A stretch of 45,685 bases of DNA from a virus, in IMG/VR virus record IMGVR_UViG_3300030107_004365, positions 1-45,685 of that record. One strand, written 5' to 3'. This document shows, one piece after another, positions 6,442-14,579 of this stretch. The notes under the pieces were generated by a model, which worked only from the letters and a program-made list of their open reading frames with translations, was not told the origin of the DNA and did no database searches. Numbering within the stretch: position 1 is the first letter of the stretch; each line of letters begins with the position of its first letter. The translations under genes and the position numbers were made by a program.

Positions 6442-8210
6442 TTTGTGTATCTAGTTAGTGTGGTTCCTTCAGCATCAAGTGGGATGTCAGCGATCCACTC
6501 CGGTGGGGTAGACATTATGTTGAGGACATCCCCCAAGACTTCGTCCGCCTCATCCGCATCAGCCTCAACGACGATTTCATCGTGGACATGCATGATTACT
6601 CTATGCCCCGCTTCGTTTATTCTGACAAGCATATCCGAGAAAATATCTCTCGCGAGTGCCTGCGAAGCGTTTTCAGCGATGAACCCGCCCCACAGTCGGA
6701 CGGGGACCATCTTAGCTCCTTTGGGGAAATATGCGGTGTATTGAAGTCTGCCCTTGAATGGCTCGGCTGATATCAGCCCGTAATCGAGAGACCGTCCACT
6801 CGGCAAATCTACGGTAAACGGGGTGGACACCCCCTGCTGGGAAAGGTCATAGGCACCCCTAACTTCTACATTATATTTTTGCCATAAGCTCGTTACACTT
6901 CGCATTGAGTTCCGATACAAGTCAACGGCCATGTCAGCTTCGGCCTGAGCCATGCCAGACATTTCAGCAAACCGTTTCTTGCCTGCTCCGTATCCACACC
7001 CCAGAACCATCGCCTTAACTTTGTGCCGGAGCTTGGGGTCTTGTTTGAGTGACCCTTTCTCTTTACTCCATGCCCCGAATCGAATCGCGAACGCCTCGTA
7101 AATATCGTTCGACTCCTCGATCTCTTTCATCATGTCCGCATCCCCTGCCAGCCAGCACAATGTTCGGACTTCGATCTGACTCAGGTCGGCTACCACCAAT
7201 CTTTTTTCCTTTTTTGTGGATATGAGGTGGCGCAAGTTGACCCCAAACATCTCCTCCCTTGGCAAGTTCTGGAGGTTGAGGTTCCCCCCACTCCCGCTGA
7301 ACCGTCCGGTATGAGCCCCAAAATACATAAATCCTCCGTAGTATCTGCCGTCTGGCATAGTGGCTACGTCGAAGCTCTCGACCTTTTTCTTGAGCGCGTT
7401 GATCCTCCTCCAGTTCTGCGTGGCCTCGATCCAGTCGTGCTTCTGACTGTTGTATTCAATCCACTTCCTACTCTCTGGGTTGGTCTTCGCTAGACTCGCA
7501 GGTGGCTCCAGCCCCACCTTCTGGCACTCCTCGTCGAACGCTGCGCGGCTTAGAAGGGGCTTACTGCCAAGCCATGGGATTGTGGACTCCGCCTCAAACA
7601 ACTTCTCGTTGATGGTCTCCAGTTGTTTCTTCAAGAGGTCCGTGTCGATTGGGATTCCTCCCTGACAGATCCTCCGGTTCAGGGTGCTGATAACCCGTTC
7701 TTCTTCTGGCCAGCGGCCGCTGAACTCTTCCCACAGCCGTAAGCAAAGTTCTGCGTCCTTGATAGCATACGCGCTTACCTCTTCGCGGAACTCGTCCGTC
7801 ATCGACTCCCACCTCTTCCCGCTCATGTTGTCGCGAGTGGACTTGTCGATCTCTAGTCCAAAAGCTGCATGACTCGCTCCTTTAAGCGACCGAGGAAGGC
7901 GGCAATACGCCGCAAGGTCCGCCGTGCAATGCCACTCGGCTGGTTGGACTTTTGGCCACCACGATTGGGCAGCGCCATATAGATATAAGGTTTCATCGAA
8001 AGATGCGTTGTGGCTCAGGGCCGTATTACCAATAAGTAAATTCCAGTTAAACTTTTTGGGGTGTCCGACGAACTCTGTGCCGTCGGTTCCCTTCACGGTC
8101 AGCAGGTAAGCGTCGAATTCTGGGTGCGAGAAGTATCCCAGAGGGCCGAGCGTTTTAATGCTGCACCGCTTGTCATAATAAGTCTCGTAGTCGAGCGCGT
8201 AGATTTCCAT
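6438..8210 (-). CDS. Family A DNA polymerase with 3'-5' exonuclease domain
   Basis: From ATG 8210 the enzyme is 590 residues. The exonuclease domain starts at once with Asp7-x-Glu9 (ALDYET). The polymerase domain has motif A (VVADLSQIEVR), motif B (R-x3-K-x7-YG, in the stretch RHKVKAMVLGCGYGAGKK) and motif C (HVHDEIVVEA). No 5'-nuclease domain is present, as in other phage Pol I enzymes. An in-frame GTG at 8234 falls inside a hairpin (8225-8263), so I prefer ATG 8210. It is coupled to the primase-helicase downstream. A terminator-like hairpin directly before the start suggests its expression may be attenuated relative to upstream genes. Confidence 0.93.
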   Translation of the reverse strand: MEIYALDYETYYDKRCSIKTLGPLGYFSHPEFDAYLLTVKGTDGTEFVGHPKKFNWNLLIGNTALSHNASFDETLYLYGAAQSWWPKVQPAEWHCTADLAAYCRLPRSLKGASHAAFGLEIDKSTRDNMSGKRWESMTDEFREEVSAYAIKDAELCLRLWEEFSGRWPEEERVISTLNRRICQGGIPIDTDLLKKQLETINEKLFEAESTIPWLGSKPLLSRAAFDEECQKVGLEPPASLAKTNPESRKWIEYNSQKHDWIEATQNWRRINALKKKVESFDVATMPDGRYYGGFMYFGAHTGRFSGSGGNLNLQNLPREEMFGVNLRHLISTKKEKRLVVADLSQIEVRTLCWLAGDADMMKEIEESNDIYEAFAIRFGAWSKEKGSLKQDPKLRHKVKAMVLGCGYGAGKKRFAEMSGMAQAEADMAVDLYRNSMRSVTSLWQKYNVEVRGAYDLSQQGVSTPFTVDLPSGRSLDYGLISAEPFKGRLQYTAYFPKGAKMVPVRLWGGFIAENASQALARDIFSDMLVRINEAGHRVIMHVHDEIVVEADADEADEVLGDVLNIMSTPPEWIADIPLDAEGTTLTRYTK

Positions 8211-8224
8211 GGCTTCAAAAGAAA

Positions 8225-8263
8225 AGCCCCCCACTGGGCAATGAGCGAAACCAGTGAGGGGCT
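8225..8263 (-). terminator. Hairpin with T-rich tail just before the DNA polymerase start
   Basis: A 13-base inverted repeat with one mismatch (AGCCCCCCACTGG at 8225-8237, CCAGTGAGGGGCT at 8251-8263) surrounds a 13-base loop. Read leftward, the stem is followed at once by TTTCTTTT and then, six bases on, by the polymerase ATG. This is the form of an intrinsic terminator, but it sits inside an operon, so partial termination or attenuation is the likely effect. The G-run of the stem also lies where a ribosome site would be, so it could affect polymerase translation. Confidence 0.65.
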
Positions 8264-8374
8264 ATTCGATAACGCCGTGGCTTTTATGTGGTTACCACGA
8301 AGGCGATGCTTTAACCAGAATGACTAGAGAACAAAGAATAAATCTCTAATCACCCCGCCACAATACCTGACCTG
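8264..8374 (-). other. Intergenic segment with two further inverted repeats
   Basis: Between the 78-residue gene and the polymerase hairpin there is no plausible reading frame. The segment holds an 11-base palindrome, GTGGTTACCAC (8288-8298), and a stem of GACTAGAGA (8322-8330) with TCTCTAATC (8343-8351) around a 12-base loop. Together with the terminator-like hairpin this makes three stem-loops in a row, consistent with a structured untranslated RNA. I could not fold it as a tRNA. Confidence 0.4.
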
Positions 8375-8611
8375 TTACTGCTCCTCCTTGACCACATCGA
8401 CTTCTTCCCCGTCCATGACAAGAGTCAGATCTAACTGGTTCTTGTCTTCTGCTGGAAGGGACATGCCGATGGCCCCCGCTAACGCGGCTCGGATGGACAT
8501 GAGCTTGTGCTTACTTTCGTAGGCAGTATTGATTGAGTTGTCGAGGTCGTCGATCATGCCCCCAAGCATGACGACTTCCTCCTCCACTGTCTTTTCGTCG
8601 AAGTCCGCCAT
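8375..8611 (-). CDS. Small acidic helical protein, unknown
   Basis: The 78-residue product is mainly helical: an acidic N-terminus (DFDEKTVEEEVVMLGGMIDD), a middle with KHKLMSIRAALAGAIG, and an acidic beta-like end (LTLVMDGEEVDVVKEEQ). No family is recognised. Its start overlaps the stop of the upstream gene (TAATG at 8609-8613), so the pair is probably co-translated, and it could be a partner of that protein. Acidic small proteins next to polymerase and recombination genes are often accessory replication factors, but nothing here proves that. Confidence 0.6.
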   Translation of the reverse strand: MADFDEKTVEEEVVMLGGMIDDLDNSINTAYESKHKLMSIRAALAGAIGMSLPAEDKNQLDLTLVMDGEEVDVVKEEQ

Positions 8612-9246
8612 TACCTTGCAAAGTTATTGGTGAACTTCTGGACAGCCTCACTGGTCTCCTTGTCGGTGAACGTGAGGGACGGAGCATACCACGAATACTT
8701 CCCACGAGAGATGAGCGAGGACGTAAAGTCCCAGTATCTCGTCGAAGGAGGTGTGTCGGGGTTGAACAGGGTGAACGTAGCCAGACGCTTGAAGGTCTGG
8801 CGATACGCGTCCTTCGCCACGTTGATGCGGCCAAGGGCGTAGAGGTGATCCCCAATAGGGAACGGATAGGCGGCCCCTACATCCGTCTTGTCCGGCTTCT
8901 CAAAGAGAAGCGTGATGTCCGCGAACTCCAGCATTGGGTAGTCTGAAGTCTTGGCGATCTCGTCCCGCTCCTCCTGAGAGTTAGCGATGCGAGGAATCTC
9001 GTCGTCGTCGTAGGGAATGTCTTCCCGCCACCCCTTGGCCACGGAGACTGGGATGGCCGCGACAGCCGTCTCCGGCTCTGCGATAACGAACTGCTTATCC
9101 AAAACGATGCTCCCAAACGGGGCGTCAATCTCAGATGTTTTTTGCACAACATTGATCCGTGGGATCTCGATGTCGCTTGGTTCAATCATCATGCTCGCGG
9201 GAGACATGATTTCCGTTGTTGCGGCTTCCTTAATTTTACCTGCCAT
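8611..9246 (-). CDS. Conserved phage protein, possible single-stranded DNA-binding protein
   Basis: This 211-residue protein has an N-terminal region with alternating hydrophobic residues (IEIPRINVVQ, FGSIVLDKQFVIAEPE, IPVSVAKGW). It also has an aromatic, basic central part (YPFPIGDHLYALGRINVA, RQTFKRLATF) and an end rich in aromatic residues (RYWDF, YSWYAP). This beta-rich, aromatic pattern in a replication operon suits an OB-fold ssDNA-binding protein, yet no diagnostic motif allows firm assignment. It lacks the acidic C-terminal tip of classic SSB. No Shine-Dalgarno precedes the ATG; the leader is A-rich. It lies between the exonuclease and a small acidic protein, in a replication-recombination context. 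Confidence 0.55.
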   Translation of the reverse strand: MAGKIKEAATTEIMSPASMMIEPSDIEIPRINVVQKTSEIDAPFGSIVLDKQFVIAEPETAVAAIPVSVAKGWREDIPYDDDEIPRIANSQEERDEIAKTSDYPMLEFADITLLFEKPDKTDVGAAYPFPIGDHLYALGRINVAKDAYRQTFKRLATFTLFNPDTPPSTRYWDFTSSLISRGKYSWYAPSLTFTDKETSEAVQKFTNNFAR

Positions 9247-9272
9247 GTTTCTTGTGTCTGTGTTTCGTTGCT

Positions 9273-10391
9273 TTAGGAGAGGGTGTGCCTCGCCTGAGAT
9301 GCGGTGACTATACCCGCTTCGACGCAGGCGTCAACAAATTCTTGAGAAATTTTTTTCCGGTCTTCTTTTGGCACTTTGTCGCCCACCACTTTTGCCAGTT
9401 TTGCGAGGGGGAGGTTAGCTGCTTCCAGCACTTCGTCCTTATCCAAACCGAACTGTTCGGCAATATCCACCAGCCCTATGTTATCTTCCACCTTCTTCGT
9501 GGTCCCCATGTTGCGGAGGCGTAAAGTTGGAAACTCAATTCCGTTTTTAGCCATGTTGACTGCCCGCTTTTTCAGCCGGTCAGCCCAGTTAGATACCATC
9601 TTTGCGATGACCCATAGCTGCTCCACGACCTCTGGGTCGTCGGTTTCGTCGAGGTCAACGTCCGGCAGTTCAGTATTGATCTTCTTGGCTACAGAAACCA
9701 CTAACCCACCTAGCGCGGGGCAAGCATCTTCATGGCGACAGAACCGACAGTTTACTGTGGGAGTTAGGTCGGAGAGTTCTGGTGTGCCGTCGTTCCATTT
9801 AGGCCGGACTTCTTCTGCTTTTTTGATTATTTCCGACAGCTTCCTGACAAGTGCAGGAACATCATCCCGAGTGAACGTGTGAAACAGCGTCTCGTTTCTA
9901 ACGGGGACGTAGAATACAAATGTGATCTCATTCAATTCTGGGAACCTCTGAAAAGTTCCTACGGTGTAAGCCTGCGCCTGCCAGTTTTTTTCCGGTGGAT
10001 CAATCAAGGAGATTCCCGTTTTGTAATCTGCTTGAACTGCTGTGTCGTCATCGAAGACGGTAAGGCGGTCGCAAGTCCCCCAAGTTTCTGTCCCTTCCAG
10101 TTCAACGGTCAACTGGATCTCCTTGAAATCTTCGGTCTGTTCTCTCCCGCTCTGGGCGTAGTTGGCGAGGAACGCTCCTTCCTCCTCCATAATCTGCTCA
10201 TAGATAGAAATCTCTTCCTCGCTCTGAAGGTTGGAGGTGTCCTCGACTTCCAACGCTTCGTGTATCCTTGTGCCCTTTTCGGCAGCCGCGCTTGTTCCGC
10301 TTCTTCCGTGAAACCCAGCACAGCCTGCTATATACTTCAGAGCAGAAGGAGAAAATTCAGCGTGGTCTCTATCAGAGTGGCTGTTTGGCAT
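9273..10391 (-). CDS. PD-(D/E)XK exonuclease, RecB/Cas4-like (DUF2800-like)
   Basis: From ATG 10391 the protein has 372 residues. A longer frame would run into the resolvase gene, so this start is preferred. Motifs: S-P-S-A-L-K-Y with a nearby Cys, a GTRIHEALE motif (His in the first helix), GTCDRLTVF with the first acidic ligand, then QADYKTG giving Asp-x-Lys, and a Q-A-Q-A-Y motif. A late Cys cluster, NCRFCRHEDACPAL, matches the Cys set that binds an iron-sulphur cluster in Cas4/AddB-like nucleases; the early Cys would complete it. Likely an exonuclease for recombination or host-DNA breakdown. The final helical third (residues about 270-370) is family-typical. Confidence 0.75.
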   Translation of the reverse strand: MPNSHSDRDHAEFSPSALKYIAGCAGFHGRSGTSAAAEKGTRIHEALEVEDTSNLQSEEEISIYEQIMEEEGAFLANYAQSGREQTEDFKEIQLTVELEGTETWGTCDRLTVFDDDTAVQADYKTGISLIDPPEKNWQAQAYTVGTFQRFPELNEITFVFYVPVRNETLFHTFTRDDVPALVRKLSEIIKKAEEVRPKWNDGTPELSDLTPTVNCRFCRHEDACPALGGLVVSVAKKINTELPDVDLDETDDPEVVEQLWVIAKMVSNWADRLKKRAVNMAKNGIEFPTLRLRNMGTTKKVEDNIGLVDIAEQFGLDKDEVLEAANLPLAKLAKVVGDKVPKEDRKKISQEFVDACVEAGIVTASQARHTLS

Positions 10392-10399
10392 AGCGGTAA

Positions 10400-10912
10400 T
10401 TATACACCTTTCTGTCGGCCTGTCAAAATATATTGAGCAATTAAAAACGCATCGACCATTCCGTCGTGTGGAGTCCGGCACCGTTTGTTCTTTAGCCAGT
10501 TTTCTTCGGGGGCCATTCTCTCGGCAGCATTGAGGGCAGCCACTTTGGACATGCCCTTTGGTATGTTACCCAGTATTTTCTTTTGCCACTTATGGACGGA
10601 GACCCGAACCAGATCGTATCCTTTTACCTCGGCCATCCCGACGATTTTCCCAAAGCTAAGAGCCATCGAACGGACTGCTTGCGAACTCTTCGCGTGGGCC
10701 AGCGGTTCCTCTACTGCCAGCGTGAACGGCGTGTTCAGGTTGACCAGCCACTCGTTTATCTTGGCGGTGGCCACTTCCCGCTTCTTGCTTCGCTGCATCG
10801 TGGGCATTGCAATTTTATCAATGATGCCCCCGTCGAATGCGGAGATAGCGCAAAGCCCTCCGTCTAATCCGTTGTCTATCCCAACAATCACTGCTTCATA
10901 CCCTTCAGGCAC
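10400..10912 (-). CDS. RuvC-like Holliday junction resolvase
   Basis: The 170-residue protein carries an RNase H-fold resolvase signature: Asp13 in VGIDNGLDGG, Glu68 or Glu69 in AVEEPLAH, a K-x-AA-L segment near 123-131, and Asp150 and Asp154 in PHDGMVDAFLIAQY. This is the D-E-D-D set of RuvC. It would resolve branched DNA before packaging. The start overlaps the upstream small gene by 25 bases and the stop is nine bases before the exonuclease start. The length matches bacterial RuvC (about 170 residues). Confidence 0.85.
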   Translation of the reverse strand: MPEGYEAVIVGIDNGLDGGLCAISAFDGGIIDKIAMPTMQRSKKREVATAKINEWLVNLNTPFTLAVEEPLAHAKSSQAVRSMALSFGKIVGMAEVKGYDLVRVSVHKWQKKILGNIPKGMSKVAALNAAERMAPEENWLKNKRCRTPHDGMVDAFLIAQYILTGRQKGV

Positions 10913-11139
10913 GAAGGGGATATGATCAGACCGTCGCCGTTTTCAGGTGTGAACACAACGTAATTTTTAACCAACCCTTGGATAAAGAACACTTCTCGGG
11001 CAGTCGAAGGGATCACCCTGAAAAACATGCCCACTAATATTTTGTGCTTAAACGAGAAATCATTTTTGGATGGGTGATCTTCGCGAATCAGGACGGTTGG
11101 GTTGACCTCAATTTCCCTATTCTTAAACAAAGGTTCCAT
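10888..11139 (-). CDS. Small protein of unknown function
   Basis: From ATG 11139 the product has 83 residues. I chose this start because it overlaps the upstream stop in a TAATG junction, the style used across the operon. The sequence is beta-rich, with FFRVIPSTAREVFFIQG, YVVFTPEN and GDGLIISPS stretches that suggest a small beta-barrel. No motif identifies the family. It lies between the resolvase and another unknown small gene in the replication operon. Confidence 0.6.
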   Translation of the reverse strand: MEPLFKNREIEVNPTVLIREDHPSKNDFSFKHKILVGMFFRVIPSTAREVFFIQGLVKNYVVFTPENGDGLIISPSCLKGMKQ

Positions 11140-11501
11140 TATTCCAAGTCGGTTGAGTCGAGGAAGCACGGGGTGTTGGGGCCGAGGTCGCAAGACTTCA
11201 GTTGGTCGAGCGCCATACTGATCTCTTTGTCGTTAAGGCCGTGCTTCTCTTTCAGAATAGTTTTGGTCCCCGATACTGAATAGCAGGCCACTGGGGGGTT
11301 TCGCGGGTGTTCAACCACGCCTATGTATGCGTCCTTCAGTTCGCTGAACATAAGGACTCCGCTTTTCTTTTTGCTGCTAGCTTCTTCGGAGAAGCCTGTG
11401 TAGCAAGTTGGGTCAAGCTGGCGGTAGAAGAACGGATCGTCTGACGGCTCGTATCGAGCGCCACTGAATTCAGGAGCACCGGAGTCAAAGTCAAAAATCA
11501 T
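11139..11501 (-). CDS. Unknown 120-residue protein of the replication operon
   Basis: The protein starts with an acidic aromatic segment (MIFDFDSGAPEF) and has a central basic patch (EEASSKKKSGVLMF) and a strand-rich middle (AYIGVVEHP, VACYSVSGTKTIL). It ends in a helical portion (NDKEISMALDQLKSCDLG). Five cysteines are present but not in metal-ribbon spacing. No family is recognised. Its start overlaps the HTH gene's stop (ATGA at 11500-11503) and its stop overlaps the next start, so it is translated as part of the operon. Confidence 0.6.
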   Translation of the reverse strand: MIFDFDSGAPEFSGARYEPSDDPFFYRQLDPTCYTGFSEEASSKKKSGVLMFSELKDAYIGVVEHPRNPPVACYSVSGTKTILKEKHGLNDKEISMALDQLKSCDLGPNTPCFLDSTDLE

Positions 11502-12073
11502 CAGTCTAAGTCGATAACTGGCTTAACCGCGCCGTCACCTCGGTCGGCTTTTGTGTTGTTGAGTATTGAGATGTCGATTTGCATCTTACTACTTCCGCCC
11601 GACTTGGCGTTCAGTCCGAGATTTCGGCGTATAAATTGGTCGAGTTCAGATAGTTCACGAACTGTCTTTGGTGGGCGCAAGTTTTTGACGCTGTCGCGCA
11701 TGAGCTTGATGCCCGTGGCTGCCGCATAATGTTGGTATTTATCAGCGGGCGTGGACTGACGCTCCGCGATTTCCAGAATCGCTTCGTCCTCTTCCTGCCG
11801 AGCGTCGTGACTTGCTCGCAAAATCGCCTCGTCAGTAGTGGATTCAAGTTGGTTGTCTATTGCTTCGGCAAGCTCGTCCGAAGGCTTTTCTTCTGGGGGC
11901 TCCGCGTGAGGTTGCAGCCCGTTCTTCTTGGCGGGTATGCCCATTTTTTTGAACCAACGACGCACCGTGCCGGGGTGGACCCCTAGTTCTTTAGCGATGG
12001 AAACTGTTTTCCAGTCCGCTTTATACATCGTCAAGGCCCGTTGCTGGAGGCTGTCTTTAGGTTTGTCAGACAC
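11501..12073 (-). CDS. HTH DNA-binding protein, probable small terminase subunit
   Basis: This 190-residue protein starts at GTG 12073. Residues about 18-45 form a helix-turn-helix (TVSIAKELGVHPGTVRRWF). A long acidic, helical middle follows, then a conserved-looking end with ELDQFIRRNLGLN. An N-terminal HTH, helical oligomerisation core and divergent position next to TerL fit a small terminase subunit that recognises the packaging site. A transcription regulator is the main alternative. It is unusual that it is encoded on the strand opposite to the large subunit and leads the replication operon instead. A leftward promoter is placed inside the start of the terminase gene. Confidence 0.6.
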   Translation of the reverse strand: MSDKPKDSLQQRALTMYKADWKTVSIAKELGVHPGTVRRWFKKMGIPAKKNGLQPHAEPPEEKPSDELAEAIDNQLESTTDEAILRASHDARQEEDEAILEIAERQSTPADKYQHYAAATGIKLMRDSVKNLRPPKTVRELSELDQFIRRNLGLNAKSGGSSKMQIDISILNNTKADRGDGAVKPVIDLD

Positions 12074-12091
12074 TTTGTTACGGCGTAATCT
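12063..12091 (+). promoter_or_regulatory. Possible sigma70-type promoter for the large terminase
   Basis: Read rightward: -35 TTGTCA (12063-12068), 17-base spacer, weak -10 TAATCT (12086-12091). The start site would be near 12098, just before ATG 12104. The spacer holds a short palindrome, TTACG-G-CGTAA (12078-12088). That palindrome lies between the two divergent starts and could be an operator. The -10 match is weak. Confidence 0.4.
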
Positions 12092-12100
12092 GTGGATTTG

Positions 12101-12129
12101 ATTATGTCGGTAAGCGCCCCAAGCATCAA
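12101..12129 (-). promoter_or_regulatory. Sigma70-type promoter for the leftward replication operon
   Basis: Read leftward: -35 TTGATG (12124-12129), 17-base spacer, -10 CATAAT (12101-12106). Transcription would begin near 12094, giving a leader of about 20 bases before GTG 12073. It lies inside the first codons of the terminase gene. Confidence 0.55.
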
Positions 12130-13891
12130 GCAGATACTGGAACCCCGAATCGACCCCAAGACAAAACGCATGGATGTAGGGGGTCTTTCGCTACCACCCA
12201 CCAGTCTCATCACCGCTTTGTTGTATGGGTTCGCTAATCATGAACACCTACGTGCGCGAGAGTATTATTTTTGGAGAGTGTGTGACGAGTTGTGGAACCA
12301 TAGTGATCTCCCTGAAAAGTTAATGGTGAAGCACCCATGGGCCGAACAAATGATTTGGGCGGCACTCAACAACAAGTATTTGGCTATCGGCGGTTCCGCT
12401 TCTTCTGGCAAGTCGCACACTATGGCGGCATGGGGAATCGTTAACTGGTTGTCGAAACCAAAAGACACGCTCGTCTTGATGACATCGACTACGTTGCGTG
12501 AAGCCCGCAAAAGGATCTGGGGTTCGGTAATGTCGTTGCTTTCCGTGATTGACGGAGCGCCGATCAAGATTCGCGACTCGATTGGTAACGCAGCATACAT
12601 TGACGAGAAGGGGACGCTTATCGAGCGAGCGGGCATTTCGTTGATCGCGGCGGAAAAGAGCAAGACGAGGGAGGCCGTTGGCAAGTTTATTGGTATAAAG
12701 CAGAAACGAGTGATCCTGATCGGGGACGAGCTTTCTGAGTTATCCGAGGCCATTCTTCAGGCGGGGCTATCCAACTTGTCCAAGAACCCTGAATTCCAAC
12801 TGATCGGCATGTCTAACCCTAACAGCCGATTCGACGCGTTTGGGATCTGGTCGGAGCCAATAAACGGCTGGGACTCAGTGGACACAAACACGGAAGATGG
12901 GTGGCCGACGAAATGGGGTGGTGACTACATCCGGTTGGATGGGGAACGCTCCCCTAACATAATAGCTGGAGAAGTTATCTACCCTTGGCTTCCTACTCAG
13001 GAAAAGATTGACGAAGATAAGGGGCTGCTCGGACCCGAATCTCGCGGTTACATGCGAATGGTTCGCGCTGTGTTCTTTGATTCAGACGAGGCGACGGGGA
13101 TTTATGGGGAAAATGAACTGTCGATGAGCAAAGCCATGGACAAAGTTGAGTGGCAGGGGACTCCCGTAAAAGTTGCAGGTGTGGACCCTGCCTTCACGAA
13201 TGGGGGTGACCGGACTATTCTTTACACGGCGTCCGTAGGATATGACACCACGGGGCAATATGTGATTGAGTTTGGAGATGCTGTTCACATGAACGACGAC
13301 GCCACGAATAAATCGGTTCCCCGAACGTATCAAATTGTTCGACAAATAAAAAACTACTGCCTGAAGCACAACATTTCTGCTGAAAACGTGGCGGTTGATG
13401 CGACGGGTGCGGGCGCTCCTTTCTGCGATGTGTTGTCTGGGGAATGGGAAAGCGGGTTCTTGCGGGTTGGGTTTGGCGGGAAAGCTAGCGACAGACGAGT
13501 TAGCGCCAATAGCCGCTCTGTAGGCACAGAGCTGTATGTAAACAGGGTCTCCGAGCTTTGGTTCGTCGGGAAGGAACTAATGCGGACTCGTCAAGTATTT
13601 GGAGTCAGCACCGATCTGGCCCAAGAAATTACCAGCCGCAATTACGACATGGTAAAAAGCGGAACCTTGCGGGTAAAGATAGAGTCGAAGCCTGAATTTA
13701 AGTCCCGTTTTGGACGTAGCCCCGACCTCGCTGACGCCGCTTTTCTGGCATTGGACTGCGCTCGACAGAGACTGGGCCTCGTCGCGGTAGACCCACCCGA
13801 AAAAGGAAACAATAATTCACCGGCCAAAAGACGAACAATAAAGCAGTTGGGCCAAGCATTGCAGAACAGAGATGCAGTTTTGCTCGATTGA
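12104..13891 (+). CDS. Terminase large subunit (TerL)
   Basis: From ATG 12104 the protein has 595 residues (GTG 12092 would add four); numbering here includes those four. The ATPase has a Walker A GGSASSGKS at 100-108 and a Walker B strand VILIGDE with Asp212-Glu213. The RNase H-fold nuclease has Asp365 (AGVDPAF), Asp436 (VAVDATG) and Asp545/Asp548 (SPDLADAAFLAL). It pumps DNA into the prohead and cuts concatemers. The -10 of the suggested promoter ends 12 bases before ATG 12104, which supports the shorter form. Its stop overlaps a strong promoter for the following virion genes. Confidence 0.93.
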   Translation: MSVSAPSIKQILEPRIDPKTKRMDVGGLSLPPTSLITALLYGFANHEHLRAREYYFWRVCDELWNHSDLPEKLMVKHPWAEQMIWAALNNKYLAIGGSASSGKSHTMAAWGIVNWLSKPKDTLVLMTSTTLREARKRIWGSVMSLLSVIDGAPIKIRDSIGNAAYIDEKGTLIERAGISLIAAEKSKTREAVGKFIGIKQKRVILIGDELSELSEAILQAGLSNLSKNPEFQLIGMSNPNSRFDAFGIWSEPINGWDSVDTNTEDGWPTKWGGDYIRLDGERSPNIIAGEVIYPWLPTQEKIDEDKGLLGPESRGYMRMVRAVFFDSDEATGIYGENELSMSKAMDKVEWQGTPVKVAGVDPAFTNGGDRTILYTASVGYDTTGQYVIEFGDAVHMNDDATNKSVPRTYQIVRQIKNYCLKHNISAENVAVDATGAGAPFCDVLSGEWESGFLRVGFGGKASDRRVSANSRSVGTELYVNRVSELWFVGKELMRTRQVFGVSTDLAQEITSRNYDMVKSGTLRVKIESKPEFKSRFGRSPDLADAAFLALDCARQRLGLVAVDPPEKGNNNSPAKRRTIKQLGQALQNRDAVLLD

Positions 13892-13916
13892 CAAATAAAG
13901 TCTTAACACATATTCT
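13888..13916 (+). promoter_or_regulatory. Sigma70-type promoter for internal virion genes
   Basis: -35 TTGACA (13888-13893) is perfect and overlaps the terminase stop codon. A 17-base spacer separates it from -10 TATTCT (13911-13916). The start site would be near 13923, about 18 bases before ATG 13941. The four genes to 33439 could be one transcript from here. Confidence 0.7.
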
Positions 13917-13940
13917 TGATCCGCACTTTAGCCGCTTGAA

Positions 13941-14573
13941 ATGTCATTCAAATTTATCCCTCCCCCTGACGCTGCGGCAAAAAAGCAGCGCACCGCAGAC
14001 CGTATAAAATTATACGACACCGTAATGGGGAAAGCGGAAAAAGGGGAACTGACTTTAGGTGAATACCGTGATTTTCAAGCTCGTGAAGGTGGTCTTTTGG
14101 ACATTGACCCCGAGCGGTTTGACAAGACGTTTGCAGACGCGGGACTTTCTATTGATAAAGTATCGGGGTTTGAAGCCATGCTCACGGAAGGGAAAGATGA
14201 GAATGAAGTTTCGATGCGACTAAAAAAGCCGGAAGAACAAGCCCGCAGGGATGCGTTAGGTGGGGCGAAACGTGCCCTCACCGGTCTTCGCAAACAAGAC
14301 TTTGCTACTCAGGGAGGCTTTGATGCTGCTGTTGCTAGACAAAGTGGTGGGGGTGCCGACACACCCACTGCGGGATCGGACGACAGGGGGGAGCCAACTA
14401 AGGGTGACCGTGGCAAGACCACGAAAAGAACTCGCGGCGGTAGTGTTCAGGGTGCCGTTGGCGTTCAGGGTGCCGTTGGCGGTGTGGGGGCTTCAACTCT
14501 CTCCAGCACATCTTCAATGGCTCCATACCGTGGCTTAGGCCGTAATCCAAATTCAAGACTCAAGAGAGGTTAA
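13941..14573 (+). CDS. Probable internal virion protein, unknown
   Basis: The 210-residue protein is charged and helical in its first half (KKQRTADRIKLYDTVMGK, DFQAREGGLLDIDPERF) and low-complexity, Gly/Thr/Arg-rich in its second half, including an 18-base tandem repeat. The segment LTGLRKQDFATQGGFDAAV (about residues 112-130) closely matches LGLRTQDFGSFGGFKVAT in the next protein, so the two share a module. Position between TerL and large helical proteins suggests a virion or head-internal protein. No enzymatic motif is visible. Its start lies about 18 bases after the predicted transcription start. Confidence 0.6.
   Translation: MSFKFIPPPDAAAKKQRTADRIKLYDTVMGKAEKGELTLGEYRDFQAREGGLLDIDPERFDKTFADAGLSIDKVSGFEAMLTEGKDENEVSMRLKKPEEQARRDALGGAKRALTGLRKQDFATQGGFDAAVARQSGGGADTPTAGSDDRGEPTKGDRGKTTKRTRGGSVQGAVGVQGAVGGVGASTLSSTSSMAPYRGLGRNPNSRLKRG
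14445..14480 (+). repeat. Perfect 18-bp tandem duplication
   Basis: GTTCAGGGTGCCGTTGGC occurs twice in a row inside the 210-residue gene, in frame, encoding the VQGAVG repeat. It lies in a low-complexity glycine-rich tail. Confidence 0.9.
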
Positions 14574-14579
14574 TAAGTT

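Noticed and set aside
8211-8234. GTG 8234 as the DNA polymerase start
   Set aside because: It lies inside the hairpin stem, and the exonuclease motif begins directly after ATG 8210.
8264-8374. Possible tRNA on the minus strand
   Set aside because: A D-arm-like and anticodon-arm-like stretch (AAAGCATCGCCTTCG) is present, but the acceptor stem does not pair and the T-loop is not standard.
10392-10481. N-terminal extension of the exonuclease to 10481
   Set aside because: It would overlap the resolvase gene by 82 bases and the sequence is unlike the family start.
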